Source of the DNA: Nectonema munidae
Lineage: Eukaryota > Nematomorpha > Nectonematoida > Nectonematidae
NCBI GenBank assembly: GCA_030549495.1
Contig: JAUIRK010000570.1
Span: 186,001-250,000 of the forward strand
DNA length: 64,000 nt
Direction: 5' to 3'
In this document: positions 12,199 through 22,385 of the stretch, piece after piece
Numbering within the stretch: the stretch's first letter is position 1
Layout: every line of letters starts with the position of its first letter
Notes under the pieces: model-generated
Told to the model about the DNA's origin: nothing
What the model saw: the letters and a program-made list of their open reading frames with translations, nothing else
The model's database searches: none
Translations under genes and position numbers: made by a program

Positions 12199-12290
12199 AG
12201 TTTAGAGAGATGTACGATTGAAGACAACGAAATCTCACCAAACATAAATCATTCCATTGACCCATCTTCACAAATGTCTGACATACTCAA
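12199..12290 (+). CDS. Candidate exon, continues the gene at 9703
   Basis: An acceptor (GAATGAAATAG) precedes 12199, and CTCAA followed by GTAAGC is a strong donor after 12290. Phase 0 entry, matching the exit of 9703-9865, gives 30 codons without a stop: SLERCTIEDNEISPNINHSI then DPSSQMSDIL, leaving two bases (phase 2). The acceptor's pyrimidine tract is weak, so the start could be shifted. The product is unknown. The agreement in phase with the previous exon is the main support. Confidence 0.5.
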
Positions 12291-12618
12291 GTAAGCAAAT
12301 TTTTTTTGTAATAATTGGGCTTCTTTTTAATAAATTTCTGTTTTATTGTTTTCCATCGTAGATTTTCCTTCTTAATTTTTATTACTTTTCTAGTTTTTTC
12401 ACAATCAGGATTTCCAAGATAAGAAAAAAGGTTTGCACTGATTTAACGGAAAAGGCCTTTTTTTAAAGGCATTTTGGTTAAAATAAAGTATCTAATCCAT
12501 GCTAAGACTAATATTGGAAAATAGCTATAACAGAACAATTAACGTCATCTTCATATTTTTTAACATTGCCTCAATTTCTCAAAGAGCATAGACACAAAAG
12601 TATTTTCTGTATTTCACA

Positions 12619-12981
12619 TTTTAAATCCAATAACGTTGATTTATTAGTCTTAACTAAAAAAATTTTAGAAACAAACTTTATTGCGATGAATTTTTTAAAA
12701 ACTAATAGTAAATCAAAGCTGATCCCATCTAGAAATATCTTAAGATTCAACTTTAATTTATATTAAAATCGGCTTAAAAAATGAAGCCAAGGGCCACTGC
12801 CTCAACAAGACCTGGTTAAAATCTGTAAAAAAAAACAAAATAAAAATGATTGATATGGCGAAGTCAGTATATTTCATCACAATAGAAAAAAAAGAAAAAA
12901 AATAGAGAAAATATAAGACGCGACTTTTCAAAAAATTCTTTACCCTAAAGCTAAAAACAGAAAAGCAAGAGATTAAAAAAT
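12619..12981. repeat. Duplicated block, copy B
   Basis: Near-identical partner of 8040-8407, in the same orientation, with a few substitutions and A-run length changes. The short open stretch ending NILRFNFNLY is kept in both. Sequence from 12982 to 13384 is AT-rich with no gene seen. Confidence 0.85.
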
Positions 12982-13384
12982 ATATGTATACTAGCCCGAT
13001 TGAATATGTCATTTCCAATGTCGTTTGACTTATCAATTTTATAAATCCTTTACCTTTAAACACGATTTCGTGACATTTTGTTGCTTAAAAATAAATGTCC
13101 GATTTTATCTGTTACTGATTACGATTAACTTAAGTAACTTGTTAAAGTTTATTAAAGGATTTTCTTTAATTTTTTATTTAAAGTTTTATTAAAAACTAAC
13201 AAATAAAAATAAAAAGTATACATTTATTCTTTATTAAAAAAATAAGTTCTTATTATTCTATTATTTTAAATTTTATATAAAATTTAAAATTTATTAAAAT
13301 AATTTTCTAAAAAAGTTGGTTTTTTATAAATTTATTTTTATTGAAAAAAATTTTAAATTTAAATGGTACGGTGTAGTTCGGTGA

Positions 13385-13890
13385 TTCTCAGTACTTTAAA
13401 CTTTGTCAATTTAAAGAATTTCTTGGAGATGTTGAAGCAGAGTACTGAGATATCGCTTACTATTTACGTGATTTTAATTTTATTGTTTTCCTTACTTGAT
13501 ATTCTAATGACCTTTGAATTGTAAGGAGAGGGAAATTCATTCACCTGTCTTATTATCATGTAGAAACATTTTAAAATAAAATTCGACTGTGGGAAATACA
13601 GGCAAGAAATGGTAACCCCTTCCAATTTATAAAAATGCAAAATTATGGAGGTGCAAGTTATACTTCCTATGTTGATGTTCTAAAATTAATATCTGATCAT
13701 AAGAAACTCTGATATCAGAATAATCATAAAAGTGTTGACCCGGCTCCCGAAAAATCAAAGATAGCGTTGATTGATCTCTACGACAATGAAGACTTGAAAC
13801 AGGAAGTGAGAGATTATTCACTACTAAAGCTTATAAAAAAACTGGAGAAGCTTTCTTCAGATCGTAGATTTTGCATTGAAAAAAATATTC
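13385..13890 (+). pseudogene. Old hAT transposase remnant, target of the younger hAT
   Basis: Plus-strand fragments resemble the hAT family: QFKEFLGDVEAEY near 13410-13450, and near 13770-13890 DLYDNEDLKQEVRDYSLL followed by KLIKKLEKLSSD. These align with EFLEDIEAEHG and ELQESEDFKRKMRDFSLLEF of the remnant at 6806-7870. The frame is broken and most of the protein is gone. The full-length hAT at 13899 inserted into this relic, so the relic is older. Confidence 0.6.
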
Positions 13891-14265
13891 ATCTATAGCA
13901 GGGGTCACCAAACTTTTTTCTTAGAGGGCCGGATAACTGAAAGAATGGCGGGTGCGGGCCGCATAATCATTCTGTACAATACTTGCAAGCCAGAAAGAAA
14001 GCTCTAGTAGAAAAAAGACTACAAACTTAGTTTAGCATTCCATGTTAATTATGGGTGAGTGGCGTGAGATGCAGAAAAAAAACAAAGACAACCAACATAT
14101 TTATTTACTAAAAAGTTATCAAAGAAGGCAACGTTAGCAAAAAGGTAGCTACATCAGACATAGTGTCATGTTCGAATATCACAAACAAGAGCAAAAAAGG
14201 TTAGTGAGACTTGTGAAAGATGTTTGGTTAATATATCAAAATGTTTGGTTTGAAATTGATATCAA

Positions 14266-15997
14266 TCAATAAATTGCTTTCAAATGTTCATCAGTCAATC
14301 TCGTTCGATATGTTGACTTTACATACTTCATTTTTGAAAATGTTTGCTCACAGACATAAGTTGTTCCAAACACTGATGCCATACCAGCGGCAAATTTCTT
14401 CAATTTCGGAAACTCAGCATCAGGTAAGCAGCGGTAAAATTCAACATGTTTTCCTTCTCTGTGCTTCTCTTTCAGCAAATCATTTGCGTGCAAATCAATG
14501 AGCTCCAACTGTAGTTCAACTGACACATCGTCAAGGTTACAACCAAACGGATTCTGGAACAGAAGAATATGACTCAATTCTTTTAAGATCTGAGAATCTC
14601 TCCAAAAAATGCTTATTCAAGTCACGAATAATCTTTTTCGGAAAATCGAGGTTGACATCTTCAGCGACTGTAGCATAAAACTCTTTGAAACAGTGAAAAT
14701 GAGAGAAGTTTTCTCCTTCCAGTTGTGCTTCAAACAATGACAGCTTTCTCCGAAATCCTTTGATGATTCTGTAGAGATCACAGATAAGGTTATCTTTTCC
14801 CTGAAGTTTCAGGTTCAGTTCATTCATGTGGGATGTGATGTCGACCAAAAATGCCAACTTTGACAGCCAGGTAGGATCTGACAGCTGTGGATCAGCTCTA
14901 TCTTTTTCGGTGAGAAAAACATCTATTTCGTTTCGAAGCTTAAAAAAACGAAACAAGACTTTACCGCAGCTGAGCCACCTCACTGTTGTGTGATAAGGCA
15001 ATTCACAGAAATCAGAATCAATTTCTTCAAGAAAAACCTGGAACTGACGGTGATTGAGTGCATGTCCCCGAATGAAGTTCACAGCAGAAAGGACTGGTTT
15101 CAGTACACAAGAAATATCTAAGGTTTTCCCACAGAGTGCTTGTTGATGTATGATGCATTGTATGAACAGAGCGCCCGGAATTCGCAAATCTTCTAAATGA
15201 GTCCTGATCTACCCCACCAGACCCTTTCTCACTCCAGCCATGTTTTTTCCTCCATCAACTGTAACACCTCGGAGCTGATTCCACTGAAGGTTATAGTCTT
15301 GCAAAGTTTTCTGCACTTCCGTGAAAATATCTTTTCCAGTTGTTGTTCCATACATGCTACAAACGGATGCCAACTCTTCCGTTATCTGAAAGTCTAAAGT
15401 GACACCACGAATGAACACGAGAAGTTGTGACGTACTCGAGAGATCAGTAGACTCGTCTATCGCAAGAGAATACCACAAGAAGTTCTAAGCTTTCTCGTGT
15501 ATCTGTAGCACTATGTTCTCTCCAAGTTCTTCTGTTCTCCGCACAACTGAACTTGCCGAAAGGCTGATACCTCCAAACAAATTGGCTTTCTCAGGACACA
15601 AGTCATTTGCTGCTTCCATCATGCACTCTTTGATGAAGTTGCCATCAGTAAACGGTTTTATTCGCTCTGCCATCTTATGCACTATTTTGTAACTTGTATG
15701 AGTGACGGATTCATTTTCAGTAAACTTTCTCCTGAAGAGATTTCTTTGAGTTTCTAAACTACGTTTCATGGACTCATATTTCTCAGAGCGTAACTTTCCA
15801 GAAAACATTGAATACTTTGATATATGTTTTGTTTCATAGTGACGCCGAAAATTGTACTCTTTCAGAACGGCAATACTTTCGCTGCATACCACGCAAGTAG
15901 CTTTCTGGTCCTTCGTTTCTACAAAGAAGTACTTTACTCCCCATTCTTCATTGAAAGCACGACACTCGGCGTCTACTTTTCTTTTCTTAGTAGCCAT
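14266..15997 (-). pseudogene. hAT transposase, ZBED5/GTF2IRD2-like, lightly broken
   Basis: The start is ATG at 15997 (MATKKRKVDAECRAFNEEWG), giving about 577 codons. In order: a BED-type zinc finger (CVVCSESI, then HYETKH), a helical region, WYSLAIDESTD (first acidic motif), GVTVDGGKNMAG, CIIHQQALCGK, GHALNHRQFQVFLEEID, TVRWLSCGKVL, and the C-terminal dimerisation block VFGTTYVCEQTFSKMK. The frame is interrupted by two in-frame TAG codons (15485-15487 and about 15209-15211) and one frameshift near 14540-14577. The first TAG is a one-base change from CAG, Gln, which related transposases have there. The copy is therefore recently inactivated or a family member awaiting a partner's enzyme. Confidence 0.93.
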
Positions 15998-16038
15998 AAC
16001 GATAATATTCTAAACTTAATATTTAAATTTAAATTATA

Positions 16039-16675
16039 CAGTAAAACCTTTTATATACGACCTATGTTTTCTGCAGATAATCTCGGTCGTAACTCACAGG
16101 TAGTAATAATAATCTTAATTTTTTAAACAGGTAAATAAATAATCTTAATTTTTATACACAAAAACAACAAAAATATTTTAAAAATTATTTTTAATCAAGC
16201 ACACGTGTTGAATATTATTTATCAAATTTATTATATAAAAAAAATACAAATTAAGGCGTTCTTAAAAGTTAATATAATTTTTTTACTCTAGTATTTACAA
16301 AAAAATATTCTTTAATAAATAAGACAAAGAAAAAGATATTTCAAAACAAAATTCTCACAACTTTCATTAAATAATCTGTTTTGTTGAACGTTTTAATTAC
16401 AAGAAATATTTTTTTGTCCTTGCAATAAAATTTGTTTAAAAACAAAGGAAAAATACATGAAAACGCCATTTTAAAAGTTGCAAAAAGGGAAAATGAAAAT
16501 AAAAAGTAAACTTTTTAAAAAATTTAAATTTACGGTCGTATGTCGCATCAAGCAGTGTCGCATTTATGAGGTAAAAGTTATATCAAAACACGGTAGAGTT
16601 GTTTATTAACTTGAATTTATGTCGTTGCTAAAAGGAAGTCGTTGTTAAGAGGGACCGTTGTTGACAGGTTTCACT
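16039..16675. mobile_element. Pogo/Tigger-like MITE nested in the hAT
   Basis: It begins TA-CAGTAAAACCTTTTATATACG and ends in a stretch whose complement is AGTGAAACCTGTCAAC, resembling CAGTRAAACC pogo-type ends. Phrases like GTCGTTGCTAAAAGGAAGTC are repeated near the right end. The inverted repeat is only partly conserved and the right-hand TA is not intact, so the boundary is approximate. No coding sequence. Confidence 0.5.
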
Positions 16676-16799
16676 CACAACATATCATGTTTCATACGTT
16701 TTATCAAGCAAATTTAAGTATCGTCGGCGGGCCTGATGATCTGACGTCGCGGGCCGGATCCGGCCCGCGGGCCGTAGTTTGGTGACCCCTGATCTATAG

Positions 16800-17458
16800 G
16801 GATACTTTTAAATGCTAACAGTTGTTTATGAAAATGAAATATTCAAAATCAAGGACGATAATTTCTCCATGAGATATGGTGAAGAAATTTTATTGGCTTT
16901 GTCAGATTTTTCTCATATGTCATTGCACATAAATCGAATGATTCATGTATATTAGTTTAATAAATTCTTTTAGTTCTTACCATAATTTTCTCAATACCTT
17001 TTATAGCATTTTAATTTCAAATGGAATTCTCCCAAATTCATGTTAATTGTTTTCAATTTTTTTAACAATATTAATAATTTATTTAAAATTTAATTTTGAT
17101 TTATAAAAATGATATCAATAATAGATGGGTTTCAATGTAATTGTAAAAATTTAATTTCAATTTTTAAAATTTTTCAATACCTCATTTGAAATTAAAATAT
17201 TTAAAGTAAGCTGTAAAATGTTTAAATTGTAAAATTTTTATTCTAGATTTAGAAAATTTAACCTTAATTTTAAACGTAAGCATTTCACTCCAAGTTAAAA
17301 TGCTATATATAAAGCAAATGTATACAACCATATGCTGATCGATAAATAACATATTTTTTATATGATATTATTGATATATTTTTTGATCAAGTTTATGTAA
17401 ATTAAAGTAAAATTTCGTAAAGAATTCTCCTTTTCTATTCCTTTTCAACTTCCTAATC
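16800..17458. other. AT-rich, no confident gene
   Basis: It contains a 43-codon open stretch at about 16827-16958 (plus strand) that follows a possible acceptor CTAACAG and includes DDNFSMRYGEEILLALSDF. I cannot say whether this is an exon or part of the decayed hAT that the young hAT interrupted. Confidence 0.3.
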
Positions 17459-17466
17459 ATTCTCAT

Positions 17467-17629
17467 TATTGGCGTAATCAGAAATTGGAACGGCCGAAAG
17501 GAAGTTTGCGAAGGGTGGGGGGGCTAAATTTATACATACATGTTCATGCTTATATAAAAATCTACACTAAATCCAAAATAGGATGTTGGGGTAGTGAAAG
17601 TAAGCTCTGCCTCACTGGCTACGCCCCTG
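17467..17629. mobile_element. 163-bp hAT MITE with perfect 8-bp TSD
   Basis: The right end in complement is CAGGGGCGTAGCCAG; the left end TATTGGCGTAATCAG matches at 10 of 15 bases. ATTCTCAT flanks both sides (17459-17466 and 17630-17637). The interior has a GGGTGGGGGGGC run. It is non-coding, and the 17530-17715 minus-strand open frame is only its shadow. Confidence 0.85.
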
Positions 17630-17758
17630 ATTCTCATTGAATGCCTTAACCATTTTATGTGACATTTCTCTAATTTTTGTTTGCTACATTTTTTACAATT
17701 CCTTATCTCTATCATTTGTGCACGTGCTTGAGTACTTTTTCTACTTCTTTCTTCTCAG

Positions 17759-17801
17759 AATTGTGGTCCGTTCTATAGACGAAGTGAGTTATACGTCATG
17801 A
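17759..17801 (+). CDS. Possible last exon of the gene at 9703
   Basis: A very strong acceptor, CTACTTCTTTCTTCTCAG, precedes 17759. Entered in phase 2, matching the exit of 12199-12290, it reads IVVRSIDEVSYTS and then TGA. Entered in phase 0 it stays open for 27 codons to a TAA at about 17841. The acceptor is convincing; which frame is used, and whether it belongs to the 9703 gene, is inference. About 5.5 kb of intron, including the young hAT, would separate it from the previous exon. Confidence 0.35.
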
Positions 17802-17983
17802 ATATGGTCGTTCGCCGAAACTTAACCAGATTGTGGTAACGAATTAATATGTTATACGAAAAAATAAGTATTATGCAAATACAAAAGACTAAATTCCCTT
17901 GCTTTTCAATTTCATGAAATCCATTTCTATTACTTTAGTTATGCTTCTAAATTCTCGTTTTGATTATCTCTAAACTTTTTTTG

Positions 17984-18128
17984 GTGTACAAAATGTACAC
18001 ATGAGAATTTTGAATGGCTGATAGATAAAAAATTTACTAACGCATTAGATGCATTTTAAATATTAATAAGATGCTACATTTTATATCTAAATTAAATTTG
18101 TCAATATTTAGGTGTACAAAATGTACAC
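17984..18128. repeat. Pair of 17-bp palindromic boxes 128 bp apart
   Basis: GTGTACAAAATGTACAC occurs exactly twice, at 17984-18000 and 18112-18128. Each is a 7-bp inverted repeat around AAA. The sequence between is plain AT-rich DNA. Confidence 0.8.
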
Positions 18129-18440
18129 ATAATAACTTTCTTTCATTACTTAATTTTTAGTAAAGCTTTAGTGATTTACCTCACAGATGTTATTCATAAC
18201 CCAGCAACTAATCACGACCCCCCTCCAGGTGATAGCAACGATCTGTTGATCAACATAGTGTTCGAGAATTTGTTTTAGACAAATTTTAAATAAAGACATT
18301 CTACGATTTTTGTATTCTACTCAATAAATATGTTTAAGACAAATATTTTTTATAAACTACTGACTAAATATGCCGCAGTGTTGTAATCAAATGCGACAAC
18401 AACAACTTAGTAAAACCTCTGTATAATAATAATAATTTAC

Positions 18441-18483
18441 CATCCAAGTTTGGGTCACTGCCCATTGGTTAAGAAACACTGCG
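18441..18483. mobile_element. hAT-type terminus
   Basis: Complement reads CGCAGTGTTTCTTAACCAAT then GGGCAGTGACCCAAACTTGG, a Charlie-like hAT end. The partner end is not identified; a weak GACCCCCCTCC at about 18218 could belong to it. Confidence 0.5.
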
Positions 18484-18724
18484 CTAACAGAAATCCATGG
18501 CCATGAATGAATATATAGGAATTTTTTTGTAAATATTTCATAAATTTATTTCGATTTAAATAATAACATTTGTATTGATATAAAAGAATTTTGCATACTA
18601 TATCAAATGCTTTGCATCATATGGCAAATAAATAAACTGCTTCATTCATCACTTGATGAATCCATTTCTTGAATGCGAACAAGAATTTAGGGTTTTTGGG
18701 CGGAGGCACACCTTTTGCGCAACT

Positions 18725-18993
18725 TCAGCTGAGAGAGTTGCAACCAGAATCCACACTGTTAGGGCGTAATGCTTCTTTGAGAAATATGTTTTTGTGGAAG
18801 TTTTCCTCGTGGTTCGCTTGTTCTCGGATTTCGTAGGTAGCGAAGCCACATTTTTCACAAACGTATAACTTTTCCCTTCTCTCCTTGTAAGAGTATTTAT
18901 TGCATATTCGATGGATTTTCAAGCAGTGAGACTCGAGAGAACATCTTTGTGTGAAACTTTTTTCGCATTTGTTGCATTTGTACGGTTTTATGC
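18725..18993 (-). CDS. ovo: ovo/OVOL-like zinc-finger factor, last exon (fingers 3 and 4)
   Basis: An acceptor TTTTTATTTCAG (minus strand) opens the exon at 18993, and TGA closes it at 18725. Its first two bases complete the Gly codon split at the end of the 21295 exon, giving HTG-IKPYKCNKC. Finger 3 reads YKCNKCEKSFTQRCSLESHC, then LKIH, the hallmark Ovo sequence. The Ovo linker follows as KYSYKERREKLYVC, and finger 4 is CEKCGFATYEIREQANHEE then NFH. Ovo proteins are nuclear DNA-binding regulators of epidermis and germ line. The tail after finger 4 lacks the usual LLKFYDKRHFKF-type ending, so this may be a diverged paralogue. The identification rests on remembered family sequence and is strong for fingers 1-3. 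Confidence 0.9.
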
Positions 18994-19267
18994 CTGAAAT
19001 AAAAAGTTTACTGTGCTTATAATCTTTATTAGATTGCTAAAATTTAATCAGTAACGTTGATTGTAATCAACCGGTTGGATGTGGAATGAAGGATATTTCT
19101 TTTACCATGCACATGCCTGCTTTTTACTAACTAAATAACTCTCTCTAGCTAACAAATTAAAAATGCATTATTGATTGATATGAAATTGACGTAGTTTGTC
19201 ATTAAAATCAGTCAAGTTACATATCGAGTACTGAGGTCATTTCAATGCAATTAATACATACAATACA
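18994..19267 (-). other. Start of the 2.3-kb ovo intron
   Basis: The intron between the finger exons (18994-21294) carries the fold-back element at 19276 and the LINE-bearing repeat at 19923. The remaining parts, including 20876-21294, show no gene. Confidence 0.6.
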
Positions 19268-19275
19268 CATATATG

Positions 19276-19776
19276 TTACACCCCGTTTGTGAAATTGGCC
19301 ATTTCACGAAGTGGGCATGCGATTTGCCCGCTTCATGAAATGAGCAAAAGGTCTGTCCTTTTCGTGAAAAGTGAAAAAGATTTGCTCACTTCAATAGGTA
19401 CATTCACGAATAAAAATATTTTTATCAATCAAACTCAAGAGAAATTATTAAATTAAACATTTTTTAAATTTTTTTATTGACTTAATGGTTTAATTAGTTA
19501 ATTAGTTGGTTGGTCAGTTAGTTAAGCAGATAGTTGGAAAATTAATCAGTTAGTTAGGTTATTCACTAAGTTAGTTGGTTAGTTAGTGTGTTAGTTAATT
19601 TAAAAGATTTATATATGATCAATATCGTATATATTTAAATATTTATTAACATAATATATTTAATAGATTCATATATGAAGTTGCTCACTTCGTGAAATGG
19701 CATCAGATTTGCACACTTCGTGAAATGTACAAATGATTTGTCCACTTTGTGAAATGGGCAATTTCACAGGGTGTAG
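19276..19776. mobile_element. Fold-back element; motif TTTCACGAAGTGGGCAAA
   Basis: Ends are TTACACCCCGTTTGTGAAAT and, in complement, CTACACCCTGTGAAATTGCC. Inside each end the motif TTTCACGAAGTGGGCAAA recurs three to four times in diverged form, in opposite orientation at the two ends. Flanks CATATATG (19268-19275) and CATATACG (19777-19784) match at 7 of 8 bases and suggest a target duplication. The core contains degenerate GTTA/TTAG tetranucleotide repeats at about 19478-19600. No coding sequence. It lies inside the ovo intron. Confidence 0.8.
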
Positions 19777-19922
19777 CATATACGCACGTGTAGATCCTTT
19801 ATTTATGCTATAAGAAGGGAGATCTAAAGTCAATAAGGTCACTCTTTTTTACAAATTGCACATTACATTTTATAATAGCTCGCAATTTTTAGTTGTTATG
19901 GTTTGAAACTAATAATCTCTAA

Positions 19923-20875
19923 AGCGGTGTTTCCCAAACTGGGGGTAATTTAACAATTTTTCAGGGGGTAATGTAGGGTTCAGAGAAAATCATAAAATGG
20001 CAAGAGAGTTTAGAGAAATATGGATTGAAGATGAATTCTGGAAAGACAGAGATCATGGTATGTAGCAAAAGTAAGGATATTGTAACGCATATGAAAGATA
20101 GGTACGTGAATGAGCTGAAGCAGGCAAAAAAATTTTAAATACTTGGGAGCACAAATTATAGATAGCGGAAGCTGTAAAAAGGACGTCCAAGCAAGAGTGA
20201 ATGCCAGCTGGCTCAAATGGAAAGAGGTTAAAGCGATCCTCAACGATAAAAGAATGCCGATGAAACTAAAAATAAAGATTTACACTACGATTGTTCGACC
20301 GGTCCTGACTTATGGATGCGAATGCTGGAGCTTAAGGAAAAAAGAAGAAAGAAAATTAATGACGACAGAAATGAAGATGCTGAGAAAAATGTTGGGAACA
20401 ACTTTAAGAGATAAAATAAGAAACGAAGAGATTAGAAGAAAGGCGTGCGTAGAAGTAAGTGTGTTGGGTGTAGCAGAACGTAGTAAGATGCGGTGGTACG
20501 GGCATGTTTTATGAAAGAAGCAAGAGGATATGGTGCGCCAAGCTCTGGAAAAAGAAGTGGACGGAAAAAAAGCAGAGGCAGACAAAGAAAGAGATTGAGG
20601 GGTGGCCTGAAAGTGCGACTGCAAACGCTTAACTTAACAGAGAGATGTGGAGACCGCGGATCTTAGCCACCGACCCCCAACTTGGGGATAAGGTGTAGAC
20701 AAAGAATAAGAAGAAGAAGTAGGTTTCAGAGAAAAATAAGCTAATAATTCTGAGAATCATGAAATCATTGTACCTGGCGTTAGAATTAATGTCAAAATAG
20801 TGTTAGTATAAAATGTAAACTTAACTGTAAAATGTTCAAATACAATAAATATAAAATATCTCTAGTGTTATATCC
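19923..20875. mobile_element. hAT-like repeat interrupted by a LINE
   Basis: GCGGTGTTTCCCAAACTGGG at 19924 resembles a hAT Charlie-type end. Its two halves, 19923-19990 and 20720-20875, match 55050-55257, where the sequence is continuous (GGGGGTAATGGAGGGTT, AATAATTCTGA, AAATATAAAATATCT). The LINE at 19991-20719 therefore inserted into an existing copy. The right boundary is simply where similarity ends. Confidence 0.7.
19991..20719 (+). mobile_element. 5'-truncated RTE-like LINE, reverse transcriptase C-terminus
   Basis: Plus-strand translation gives GLKMNSGKTEIMVCSKSKD (palm/finger region of the reverse transcriptase), then YLGAQIIDSGSCKKDVQARV, VRPVLTYGCECW, TTEMKMLRKMLG and RWYGHVL, the familiar tail of RTE-like non-LTR retrotransposons. 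One frameshift separates the first part from the second near 20135. The 3' end reads DPQLGDKV, stop, then a GAA/AAG-rich tail. Target duplications GGGTTCAGAGAAAAT (ending 19990) and GGTTTCAGAGAAAAAT (from about 20722) flank it. Only the last 730 bp were copied. Confidence 0.88.
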
Positions 20876-21232
20876 ACAGCTTCGTTATGAATGATATTCT
20901 ATAAATATTGACTTTGATCTAATTCAAATCAGAACGATTCACTATATAAAACGAATAATTTCATTTTAACCTATCTATTTATAAAAGAATTTTACTGCAT
21001 AATTATTCTGGCTAATTTTATGTCAAATATATTAAAACTAAGTCACTACCTGATAAACTATTTGACTAACCAATGAACTAACGCGCAAACTACACTAATT
21101 GTAACTCCTGCAATACGTTTCCAACATTTTACACATTAAGGCCCATTTAGAAATTGGTTGAGCACTTGCCAACTTTCATGCAAAGTGAGAAAAAAACTTG
21201 AATAGTCAAAATAAGCATGTGACGGTGTGCTA

Positions 21233-21601
<369 letters not shown>

Positions 21602-22046
21602 CTAATCAATATTTATAAATAAATCATTTTATTTAAAGCTTAAAGAAACTTTTACGTTTTTCATAATCATCGTGAGAATATTTATATTGTTCATTGGCAT
21701 ATTTTTGTCGAGTTCTTGAAAGCTGAAATTGTTCGAGTTGATTGCTTTTAGCAGCGTTTCATAGTAAAGATCTTAAATTTTTGTAAAAATAATTATATAG
21801 AAAAATTGTAAAAGAATTTATTAACTCAAATACAAAGAAAGTGAAGCTTCAATTCGTCCGAGTGGTTGTTGTCTATATTTTCATTTTATGGTATTTTAAT
21901 TTAGTGATTTAGTAACTGTTCTATCTGATTAGTTAAAATAGAAATCTACGGTATGAATTTTTTTTATCAATTCCGTCTATCTGCTATATTTTTCTTTCTT
22001 TGATAAACTTGAGGGTTAGTTAAATGCAAAACAAATTTATCACAAT

Positions 22047-22100
22047 CGTGGAATCTCGGTTTATGAACATTTCAACCTACGAACAAATCCGTTTACGAAA
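22047..22100. mobile_element. Pogo/Tigger-like terminus, single end
   Basis: CGTGGAATCTCGGTTTATGA followed by ACATTTCAACCTACGAAC resembles CAGTGGAACCTCGGTTTACG-type ends. No partner seen. Confidence 0.45.
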
Positions 22101-22234
22101 AAAATTTTCTCATTAAATTTTGACCTAGATGACGTCCTCAAAAGTTGCCTCATACAATTCTTCATTAAGGTTGTTTCTTTCTTACTTTTATATGTATTGG
22201 TGAATTTTACACATAGAATCTATTAGAGATGTAT

Positions 22235-22385
22235 CGGATCCAAATCTTTATGATATAACACATCTATATTGACATTTTCTCTCTAAATTTTTGAAAAAAA
22301 TTAATCCTGGCATCTGCATTCCGAAGGATGTCAAATTTGATATCCGCATCCGCGGGTACATAAAATTTCACTATCTATATGTTGA
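22235..22385. repeat. Dispersed GCATCCGC/GCGGATGC repeat, copy 1
   Basis: Contains GGCATCTGCATTCCGAAGG and GATATCCGCATCCGCGGG. Related phrases occur at 40120-40250 (GATATCTGCATCCGTATCCG, GGCGGATACAAAAA) and 61140-61205 (TATCTGCATCCTC, CGGCGGATGCAAAAATTAC). Confidence 0.6.

Larger units (their letters stand above)
13899..16791 (-). mobile_element. Nearly complete hAT transposon with perfect 8-bp TSD
   Basis: The left end reads CAGGGGTCACCAAACT; the right end reads AGTTTGGTGACCCCTG, its exact complement (16 bp). Immediately outside lie identical 8-bp sequences ATCTATAG at 13891-13898 and 16792-16799, the length typical of hAT insertion. GC-rich subterminal sequence (GGGCCGGAT, GGCCCGCGGGCC) sits just inside. 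The element is 2893 bp, carries one transposase gene on the minus strand, and a smaller element near its transposase-proximal end (16039-16675). The intact duplication and the small number of coding breaks mark it as one of the youngest insertions in the window. Confidence 0.95.

Noticed and set aside
16827-16958. Open stretch after CTAACAG as an exon
   Set aside because: No donor, and it may be leftover of the interrupted hAT relic; left unassigned.
6339-17629. CAGTGGTGTAGCC at 6339 as partner of the GGCTACGCCCCTG end at 17629
   Set aside because: The 17629 end has its own partner and perfect 8-bp duplication 163 bp away.
20310-20624. 104-codon minus-strand open frame
   Set aside because: Shadow of the LINE reverse transcriptase on the plus strand.
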